DNA from: Shinisaurus crocodilurus
Lineage: Eukaryota; Chordata; Lepidosauria; Squamata; Shinisauridae
Length of the DNA stretch: 64,000 bases
Assembly (NCBI GenBank): GCA_021292165.1
Contig: CM037879.1
Span: 280,253,772-280,317,771 of the forward strand
Direction: 5' to 3'
Positions 57,381-64,000 of this stretch are shown here, piece by piece; positions within the stretch are counted from its first letter, which is position 1; each line of letters starts with the position of its first letter. Position numbers and translations under genes: made by a program. The notes beneath the pieces were generated by a model, which was not told the origin of the DNA, did not search any database, and saw only the letters and a program-made list of their open reading frames with translations.

Positions 57381-59696
57381 ATGGCTCTTAAAGCCCCCTT
57401 TAGGAAGTGCTCTGGCTGTAAGGCTAAATTGCCTCCGGCTGATGGGCATTCTCTATGCCTTATTTGCTTGGGCCAAGAGCATATTGTAGAAAAATGCAAG
57501 CATTGCCAGGCCTTTACGAAGCCTACGAGGAAACAGAGGGCCTTAAAGCTAAAGACCTCTCTCTGGCAGCAGACACTATCTGCAGCAGGCCCCTCTATGC
57601 CTCGGGCAACCACATCTAAGGTGGCTACGCCTCAGTCTGAAGCCCAAGGAGAAACCACCTCCCAGCAAAAGAGCAAGAAAGCTAAAAAACGCTCTAGGGA
57701 GGAAGGGAAGGAAAGAGATGTCGCCAAGGCAAAAAGCCCAAAACATGGCCGACCTCTCTCAAAGCCTGCAACTCCCGCCCATTCGACAGGGAGCCGCGCG
57801 GTGTCGGCATCACCGGAGAGGATCGAGAGACCAGCTTCGAGCTCGTCTCACCGATCAAAATTGCCATCGACAGGCAAGGGACAGACCTCTGCACCTCCGT
57901 CTCCCCAGAAATCCAAGGGATCTTCGGTGCATGTCGTGTCTATTTCGGACGGGGAGATATTAGAATCCCCAACGCCGGTCCCAACAGTCTCTCCGAGAAC
58001 AGAGAGCGCACGCCCGCCACGGCGTTCCGTCTCGTCGACACCTCCTCGACACCGAAGCGGGAGGTCCCTCTCGAGATCGATGTCTTCGTCTTCGCGCTCC
58101 TCTTCGCATCGATATGCGCGTACTTATCGAAGGGACGATGTACGCCGCCAGCAGCGCCACACTCCTCCTCGGGACCGAAGGGAGAGAGAAAGCGCCGACA
58201 TCGATGCAGGAAGGGACCGACGCGATCGATCTCGATCTCGATCTCGACAACACCGTAGCTCTCCCGATGTCGTCCGCCGTCGTCGAGATCGAAGCAGCTC
58301 TTTCGATGACGACCACAGCTCTCGATCTCGATACCGTCGATCCCATGATCAGTCCCGACGTCGCCGCAGCCCTCTCGAGATCGAACGCCGCCATCGCCGC
58401 AGGGAGAGTTCCGTCGACATCGATCGTCGGTCTCGGTCTCGTCGCCGATCTACCGACACCGAGCGCTCGCCTCGACACCGAAGCCCGCTCGATGTCGAAC
58501 GTCGCGATCGACGCCGTACAAGTCCAGCCCCAGCAAAAAACCCAGGAAAATCAGTGGCAAAGACAAAGCACTTAAGTGCCACTGCTAAAACAAAAGCACC
58601 ACCAGCGGAATCCTCTTCAGACATGCCTTATTCAGAAAGTGATTCTGAGTTGTCAGGCCTGCCCGATACCTCTCCTGATCTGCAAGTAGAAGCCCAAACG
58701 TCCACTTCCCCAACAGAGGACTTGGGTACTTTCTCTGATCACATTATGAGGATGACCGCGGCACTGGGGATCGAGACACAAACTGAAGAGCCAGAGATGG
58801 AAGACCCAGTATACAGTTTCATCCTGGCCACACAGACATCTCCCACGCTGGTCCCATATTTGCCCTACTTATTAAAAACTGTGAAGAACACGTGGAAGAC
58901 CCCAACGGCAATTCCACCAGTGGGCAAGAGACTGGAGTCGCTCTACAAGGTGCAACCGGAAGGGGTAAAATTCCTATTTTCGCACCCAGCACCAAATTCC
59001 ATCATTGTGGAATCAGCCCAGTCTTCGTCCTCTAAGCAACACTCTACCCCTACAGACCAGGAGGGGAAGAAGTTGGATACCTGTGGCAGGCGTATTTACG
59101 CGTCCGGTTCCCTGGGGTTAAAGGTTAGCAACTACCAGGCGATCATGGCGCGCTACCAGCACTTCTTAATAGAGAAGTTGGGAAACATTTGTGACGACCT
59201 GCCAACAGAGAGGAGGGACCTAGCACGGACGCTACAAGCGGAGGCTATGAGCATCTCGACGATGCAAATGAACAACGCGAGGCATCAGACAGACTGCCAT
59301 GCAAGGTCCCTCATTGGTGCCGTCGCCTTGAGACGCCATGCATGGCTCCGGTCAACAGCGCTAAATAATGATGTCAAGGCCAGAATAGAGAACCTCTCAT
59401 TTGATGGTGAGGGTCTCTTTAATGAGAAAACGGACGACTCATTAGATACCGCTCAAAAGGCCAAAGTATCTGCACAAAAGATGGGTCTTGGGAACCTACC
59501 GCGGCAAAAACAATTCAAACCGCGGCAGTGGACCAGGTTCTCTGCTCCTTCAACTCCTTTCCGACCAAGGTACCACCAAAGAGGACAAGACACACGTTCT
59601 CAGGACAGACAGACTGCTGGAGCAAGGAGACCTTTCCAGCACACGAGGTACCAGGGTACTAGGAGGACTGGGGCAGCAGGCAAACGTCGCCTTTGA
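57381..59696 (+). CDS. DIRS ORF1, gag-like protein with zinc-binding N-terminus and RS domain
   Basis: 771 residues from the ATG at 57381 (MALKAPF). The open frame runs 66 bp further upstream, but only from a TTG. The N-terminus has paired cysteines, C10-x2-C13, C26-x2-C29 and C39-x2-C42, with H23 and H34 (core CLICLGQEH), a pattern typical of DIRS gag proteins. Residues about 225-395 form a dense RS/RD/RE domain like that of splicing SR proteins. The C-terminal third (GRRIYASGSLGLKVSNYQA, then RRHAWLRS) is the conserved gag region thought to be the ancestor of the LAP2-alpha tail in mammals. Presumed role is nucleic-acid binding and particle assembly. The last 200 bp overlap the open frame of ORF2. 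There is no internal stop. Confidence 0.85.
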   Translation: MALKAPFRKCSGCKAKLPPADGHSLCLICLGQEHIVEKCKHCQAFTKPTRKQRALKLKTSLWQQTLSAAGPSMPRATTSKVATPQSEAQGETTSQQKSKKAKKRSREEGKERDVAKAKSPKHGRPLSKPATPAHSTGSRAVSASPERIERPASSSSHRSKLPSTGKGQTSAPPSPQKSKGSSVHVVSISDGEILESPTPVPTVSPRTESARPPRRSVSSTPPRHRSGRSLSRSMSSSSRSSSHRYARTYRRDDVRRQQRHTPPRDRRERESADIDAGRDRRDRSRSRSRQHRSSPDVVRRRRDRSSSFDDDHSSRSRYRRSHDQSRRRRSPLEIERRHRRRESSVDIDRRSRSRRRSTDTERSPRHRSPLDVERRDRRRTSPAPAKNPGKSVAKTKHLSATAKTKAPPAESSSDMPYSESDSELSGLPDTSPDLQVEAQTSTSPTEDLGTFSDHIMRMTAALGIETQTEEPEMEDPVYSFILATQTSPTLVPYLPYLLKTVKNTWKTPTAIPPVGKRLESLYKVQPEGVKFLFSHPAPNSIIVESAQSSSSKQHSTPTDQEGKKLDTCGRRIYASGSLGLKVSNYQAIMARYQHFLIEKLGNICDDLPTERRDLARTLQAEAMSISTMQMNNARHQTDCHARSLIGAVALRRHAWLRSTALNNDVKARIENLSFDGEGLFNEKTDDSLDTAQKAKVSAQKMGLGNLPRQKQFKPRQWTRFSAPSTPFRPRYHQRGQDTRSQDRQTAGARRPFQHTRYQGTRRTGAAGKRRL

Positions 59697-59751
59697 CTCC
59701 TCCGCCATACCCAAAAAGGAATATCAACTGGACTTGACAAACAAACTGGCT

Positions 59752-61695
59752 ATGACAAATATACTGGACGTGACAAAACCACCAAATTTGGCAAACCCAA
59801 AGGACATGACATTAGAGCCAAAGCAAATAGTGTCCTACACAGACAGACTTGCCGCATACCTCCCGTCGTGGCACACCATCACGACGGACCGCTGGGTCCT
59901 CAAAATCATCCAGCACGGGTACCAGATCGAGTTCGACGTCCTCCCCCCTTTCCTCGGCATCAGTACCACACAGCCCACTCCACCATTGTTGGAGGAGGTG
60001 GACGCTCTGTTGCAGAAGGGCACCATCCAGCCTGTCCACCCACGTCGCCTCCAGGAGGGGCTCTATTCTCGGTACTTCACAGTGTCGAAGAAGGGAGGAG
60101 GACTTCGACCGATCCTAGACCTCCGACTTGTCAACTTCTTCATAACAGCAAAGAAGTTCAGAATGGTCACCATCCAGTCGATACTGCCTCTACTTCGCAA
60201 GATGGATTGGTTCGCGTCGATAGATTTGCAAGATGCATACTTTCACATCGCCATTCATCAAGACAGTCGGAGGTACCTGCGGTTCAAAATAGGAGACGAG
60301 GCGTACCAATTTGTGGTTCTTCCCTTCGGCCTCTCCACCGCTCCAAGGGTGTTCACAAAGTGCATGGCGGCAGTCTGTGCGAATCTACATGCCAGGGGGA
60401 TTCGGATCTTCCCGTATCTCGACGATTGGCTGGTCGTGGACTCGTCAAGACTTCGCCTCAAGTCAGCTCTTCGCACAACACTGAACCTGCTCGAAGAACT
60501 AGGCTTGTGTCTCAACGCCAAAAAATCAATACTAACTCCTACCAAAAAAATTCAGTTTATAGGAGCGCTACTGGAATCTGTTCACGAGCGAGCGTACTTA
60601 CCCCTAGACAGAGTGGAGAAGGTACTCTCCATTGCCAAATCAGTATATCGCGCCACAACCAGCTCAGCAAGGACGATCCAACGCCTTCTTGGGCACATGG
60701 CATCAACAGTGCAGGTTGTGTGTTATGCGCGTCTACACATGAGGACTGTCCAAAACTGGTTTATCCGTACATACAATCCTCAAAGACAGTGTCCTTCGGT
60801 TCGCCTCTCCATTCCAAGGAGCATCAAGGCGACACTCCTATGGTGGTCAGACAGAAGAAATCTTGTACAAGGTGTACCATTTCATCCGTTGAAACCAACA
60901 AAGATTCTGACAACGGATGCCTCCCTCCTGGGCTGGGGAGCGCACTGTACAGGACACACAGCTCAGGGCACTTGGAATCCTATAGAGCGCAAAATGCATA
61001 TCAACATGCTAGAACTGTTAGCAGTGTGGAAGGCCATGCAGGCACTGGAGTCACACCTGCACAATCAACACATCCAGGTAGTGACAGACAACACGACCGT
61101 CGTTGCCTACCTCAACAAACAAGGGGGAACGCGGTCGTTGAGATTGTCGAGGCTGACCCTCAGAATTTACAATTGGACAATTCGAAGATCCATCTCCCTC
61201 GTGGCGATTCACATCGCGGGCAAAGACAACACATTGGCAGACACACTCAGCAGAGTGTCATTGCAATCCCACGAGTGGCAGCTGGATCCAGAGATACGCC
61301 ATTGGATCTTCTCAATCTGGGGTCATCCACAAGTAGACCTTTTTGCCACCTCGGAGAACACTGCATGCCGCCTTTTCTGCAGCAGAGCAGCGTCGGATCC
61401 AGACTCCATTACAGACGCCTTTATGATGCAGTGGTCGGGGCGGCTATTCTACATCTTCCCACCTCTCCCTCTGTTGACACGGGTCGTCTCGAGAGTCTGG
61501 ACCGACAGGACGGACTGCATCTTGATAGCGCCGTGGTGGCCCAGGCAGCCGTGGTTCCCTCAACTTCTGCACCTCTCCAGAGGGGAATACCGGTCGCTTC
61601 CAATCATCCCAACGCTGCTAACGCAAGCACAAGGCAAGATTCAGCACCCGGACCTAAAGAGCCTCTCCCTCATGGCATGGAGGATTCGACACTGA
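59752..61695 (+). CDS. DIRS ORF2, reverse transcriptase with RNase H
   Basis: Start chosen at the first ATG (MTNILDV). The frame is open back to at least 59488, overlapping ORF1 in the +1 frame, so frameshifting or re-initiation could provide a longer product. RT motifs: GLRPILDLR, motif A SIDLQDAYFHI (catalytic Asp codon at 60223), FGLSTAPRVF, and the active site YLDD at 60415-60426. The RNase H domain follows: TTDASLLGWG (Asp at 60916), NMLELLAVWKA, VVTDNTT and HIAGKDNTLAD, so the acidic set is present. Family knowledge: it copies the element RNA into a circular DNA using the inverted repeats and the internal complementary region. The end overlaps the start of the recombinase ORF by 19 bp. 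No stop or frameshift was seen. Confidence 0.93.
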   Translation: MTNILDVTKPPNLANPKDMTLEPKQIVSYTDRLAAYLPSWHTITTDRWVLKIIQHGYQIEFDVLPPFLGISTTQPTPPLLEEVDALLQKGTIQPVHPRRLQEGLYSRYFTVSKKGGGLRPILDLRLVNFFITAKKFRMVTIQSILPLLRKMDWFASIDLQDAYFHIAIHQDSRRYLRFKIGDEAYQFVVLPFGLSTAPRVFTKCMAAVCANLHARGIRIFPYLDDWLVVDSSRLRLKSALRTTLNLLEELGLCLNAKKSILTPTKKIQFIGALLESVHERAYLPLDRVEKVLSIAKSVYRATTSSARTIQRLLGHMASTVQVVCYARLHMRTVQNWFIRTYNPQRQCPSVRLSIPRSIKATLLWWSDRRNLVQGVPFHPLKPTKILTTDASLLGWGAHCTGHTAQGTWNPIERKMHINMLELLAVWKAMQALESHLHNQHIQVVTDNTTVVAYLNKQGGTRSLRLSRLTLRIYNWTIRRSISLVAIHIAGKDNTLADTLSRVSLQSHEWQLDPEIRHWIFSIWGHPQVDLFATSENTACRLFCSRAASDPDSITDAFMMQWSGRLFYIFPPLPLLTRVVSRVWTDRTDCILIAPWWPRQPWFPQLLHLSRGEYRSLPIIPTLLTQAQGKIQHPDLKSLSLMAWRIRH

Positions 61696-62720
61696 TGGTA
61701 CAAAACATGCCGATAGCCATCCGTAGTATCTTGCAAGCTGCCCGCAAGCCATCTACAAGGGCGTCTTATACTAGAAAGTGGATAGGTTTTACGAACTTTG
61801 TGACCCAGTTGGGGCAGGACCCAAAAACTTGCCCAATTCAAACAATTTTAGAGTACTTGCACACACTGATGCTGAGAGGCTTAAAATTATCGTCAATAAG
61901 AGTGTATCTGGCAGCAATTTCAACCAATAGACCTTATACCACCACAGGAACAGTCTTCACTCACCCGTTAATAAAACAGTTCCTGAAAGGCCTGCGAAAC
62001 ATCATCCCTCCAGTCAAAAACTTGATACCGGGCTGGGACTTACCACTAGTGTTGCGTGCTCTCCAGCAGAAGCCATTTGAACCGCTTGCCACCATAGACC
62101 ACCGCTTGCTGACATGGAAAACAGCTTTCCTGGTCGCCATCACGTCAGCAAGAAGGTCAAGTGAACTCTGTGCACTAAGAGAAGACTCTCCCTATATGGT
62201 CTTCCATAAAGACAAAGTAATTGTCAGGCCTGATTCTTCTTTTGTCCCAAAAGTGGTGTCTGAATTCCATGCTAATCAAGATATAGTCCTTCCAGCATAC
62301 TTCCCAAACCCAACTACCGACTTGGAGAGGAAGATGCATGCACTAGATGTGCGACGTGCCCTGGCTTTTTACAAAGATCGAACTGCCACGTTCAGGCAAA
62401 CATCGCAGCTATTCGTCTGTTATGGCGGCAAATCAAAAGGTCAGCCTGTGTCCAGACAAAGATTTTCAAAATGGATTGTAGAAACAATTACTCTCGCATA
62501 CCAGATAGCGCACAAAGAGTTGCCTGGTTCAGTGAGAGCACACTCAACCCGAGCGCAGTCTACGTCCGTGGCGTTTGGAAAAGGCATCCCTCTACCAGAG
62601 CTATGTAGAGCAGCCACCTGGTCCACGCCATCGACATTCATAAGACATTATAGACTTGACCTTCGAGCTCGGGAAGCAAACGCCTTTGGCCGGGCAGTCC
62701 TCTCATCGGTGTTGCAGTGA
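61677..62720 (+). CDS. DIRS ORF3, tyrosine recombinase
   Basis: 347 residues from the ATG at 61677, overlapping the ORF2 end. An N-terminal core-binding region (RKPSTRASYTRKW) is followed by the catalytic domain. The tyrosine-recombinase residues are present: R160 in SARRSSEL, H289-x2-R292 in AHSTRAQST, W315 in AATWSTPSTF, and nucleophile Y325 in RHYRLD. Its presumed role is to integrate the circular cDNA into the genome. The same frame stays open upstream to 59868, antiphase to the RT ORF, giving a 950-codon stop-free frame; the upstream 603 codons show no recognisable domain. It ends 43 bp before the internal complementary region. Confidence 0.93.
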   Translation: MEDSTLMVQNMPIAIRSILQAARKPSTRASYTRKWIGFTNFVTQLGQDPKTCPIQTILEYLHTLMLRGLKLSSIRVYLAAISTNRPYTTTGTVFTHPLIKQFLKGLRNIIPPVKNLIPGWDLPLVLRALQQKPFEPLATIDHRLLTWKTAFLVAITSARRSSELCALREDSPYMVFHKDKVIVRPDSSFVPKVVSEFHANQDIVLPAYFPNPTTDLERKMHALDVRRALAFYKDRTATFRQTSQLFVCYGGKSKGQPVSRQRFSKWIVETITLAYQIAHKELPGSVRAHSTRAQSTSVAFGKGIPLPELCRAATWSTPSTFIRHYRLDLRAREANAFGRAVLSSVLQ

Positions 62721-62763
62721 TGTGGGCCGCCGTCCCGCCACCGGTAAGTCAGCTTGTTACTCT

Positions 62764-62858
62764 GCCCATATGTGTGATGCACAGAGACCACGAAGAAGAA
62801 GGACAGGTTGCTTACCTGTAACTGTAGTTCTTCGAGTGGTCATCTGTGCAGTCACACA
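62764..62858 (-). other. DIRS internal complementary region (circle-junction template)
   Basis: 62764-62800 is the exact reverse complement of the first 37 bases of the element (56992-57028). 62801-62858 is the exact reverse complement of the last 58 bases (63161-63218). In DIRS elements this region serves as a splint that joins the two cDNA ends into a circle. The junction at 62800/62801 therefore defines both termini. Confidence 0.93.
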
Positions 62859-63021
62859 ACCCACCCATCCGTCCCCGCTCGGCGTCATTATCGATTTCGA
62901 TGGACCTGCCAGTGGAGACTGGGTGCGTCGCTCCAGTTCATTATGTTATGAATATGTTATTTAGTGTAATCCCATGACAAACAGGGGTTACACCAACGTG
63001 TATCTCTCGGTTCATGGGGCC

Positions 63022-63218
63022 GCAATAGGCGGTCTCAGGGAACTGAGGGAATGGGCGGGAGCCGTGCTGAGGAGCAGGCACGATGGGGGAGGGGCTCCCG
63101 CCCAGTTCGCCTCAGCTAAAGAATTTCCGAAGGAAGCTCAGCGCAGGCGCAGAGCCCATATGTGTGACTGCACAGATGACCACTCGAAGAACTACAGTTA
63201 CAGGTAAGCAACCTGTCC
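63022..63218 (-). repeat. DIRS right inverted terminal repeat
   Basis: 63022-63167 pairs with 57161-57015. The right repeat extends 27 bases or so beyond the left one (tacaggtaagcaacctgtcc at the extreme end). Outer 58 bases are repeated exactly, inverted, in the internal complementary region. Confidence 0.92.
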
Positions 63219-64000
63219 CTATGCAGTAATCTGTCATCATCACAATCATTGATCACTGATTGATTGCAATGACTACTGTGACTAATCTAAGAAGGTGAGA
63301 TAGACAAGCAGCAGCCAGAAACAGCAATTAAAAAATGGTGCCAAGCAGCATCAGAAACAGCAAAGAGAAGTGATGGCGCTGAACAGGAGTGGGAAAAAAG
63401 TGAATATTTGCACTAACTGTTTTTCAGGAGAAATGTTAGCCCCACCAAAATAACTACATTTGACCCAAACATTAGAACTTCAAAATATTTGACATCTCTA
63501 CCCCACCCCCAAAATCAATACATGCTAGGAAATGAGCAAATTTCATACTTACTTTAAAAAAAAGAAGCAAGTAGCGAAATTAATACTAATCAGAATATTA
63601 ATTCAGCAAAAATCTCAGGAACTCCAAATCTTTTTACTCCTGATCTCCTAAAGATCTGAAATACTGAGTTGCTGCTTTATGTATGGTAGGTGATACAGAG
63701 ACCACAACAAATGGAAAACTTTGCTAAGGAAAGAATCACTTTCTTGTGGATCCAGCCATGAAGTAACTGCAGATATGATGATGACCTTGCACTAGGGAAA
63801 TTGGTCATCTGAATCCCATCCTGAGCACCCCACAGTTTGATGATAGTAGCAGGAGGTGAAGCCATTCTTAGATAAAAGCATTTTACTCTTCTCTTAACCT
63901 TTATGAGATTTGTGCATCTCTCCTAATTTTGTTTGCATTCCATCTGTAGCCTATAGAAGAAAAATTGGCCTTGATTTTATCCATTATAGCATTTGAAATC
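63219..64000. other. No gene; intron downstream of DIRS
   Basis: Unremarkable AT-rich sequence beginning ctatgcagtaatctg, the presumed right half of the pre-insertion target. No exon or repeat recognised. Confidence 0.6.

Larger units (their letters stand above)
56992..63218 (+). mobile_element. Full-length DIRS-type tyrosine-recombinase retrotransposon
   Basis: A 6.2-kb retrotransposon of the DIRS order, which integrates by a tyrosine recombinase instead of a DDE integrase. Order: left inverted terminal repeat, leader, gag-like ORF (57381-59696), RT/RNase H ORF (to 61695), tyrosine recombinase ORF (to 62720), internal complementary region (62764-62858), right inverted terminal repeat. The ends were set from the internal complementary region: its two halves are exact reverse complements of 56992-57028 and 63161-63218, and they meet at 62800/62801. 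No target-site duplication is visible at either edge, as expected for recombinase-mediated insertion. The element is plus-strand, within a SOX5 intron. Confidence 0.93.
19132..64000 (+). other. SOX5: Large SOX5 intron, extends past the window
   Basis: At least 44.9 kb without a recognisable host exon. It contains the DIRS element, most of the MITE and SINE copies, and all the candidate conserved non-coding blocks. Very long introns are normal for SOX5 in vertebrates. A short unrecognised exon inside it cannot be excluded by eye. Confidence 0.7.

Noticed and set aside
57960..58478. 172-codon antisense frame inside the DIRS gag
   Set aside because: It mirrors the RS-coding DNA, which is self-complementary in style (TCGA steps). 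No independent evidence for a protein.

Overview
This is 64 kb of vertebrate nuclear DNA, almost all intron and repeat. The mix of repeats points to a squamate reptile, most likely a lizard: CR1 and L2-type LINE tails, tRNA-derived SINEs with a MIR-like core, a SINE whose head comes from 5S rRNA, many palindromic hAT-type MITEs with 8-bp target duplications, and a DIRS retrotransposon (absent from mammals and birds, present in squamates and turtles). No bacterial or viral gene set is present.

The only host coding sequence I can support is two consecutive plus-strand exons (18123-18295 and 19063-19131). They encode the leucine zipper and glutamine-rich box of a SoxD transcription factor, best matched by SOX5. 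They are separated by a 767-bp intron and flanked by at least 18 kb and 45 kb of intron. I found no third exon, so the window is an interior slice of a large gene. Several repeat-free blocks (around 26.0-26.6, 31.25-31.6, 31.9-32.1, 43.3-43.5 and 48.6-48.9 kb) look like candidate conserved non-coding elements. That is inference only, since no alignment was possible.

Layout: 0-18 kb holds L2/CR1 fragments, tRNA-SINEs and a cluster of palindromic MITEs, several nested in one another. 18-19.2 kb holds the SOX5 exons, preceded by a (CAT)16 tract. 19-25 kb is intron with CR1 and mariner-like remnants. 26-32 kb holds the candidate regulatory blocks plus a diverged tandem repeat. 32-54 kb is a mosaic of SINEs, MITEs and L2 tails, including MITE-in-hAT and MITE-in-SINE nests and an inverted pair of Tigger-like elements.

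The most complete genetic unit is at 56992-63218: a full-length DIRS-type tyrosine-recombinase retrotransposon in the same orientation as SOX5. It has a gag-like protein with a zinc-binding N-terminus and a long RS domain, a reverse transcriptase/RNase H with YLDD, and a tyrosine recombinase with the R-HxxR-W-Y set present. It has near-identical inverted terminal repeats and a 95-bp internal complementary region whose halves are exact reverse complements of the two termini. All three frames are open, so it is a recent and possibly still competent insertion.
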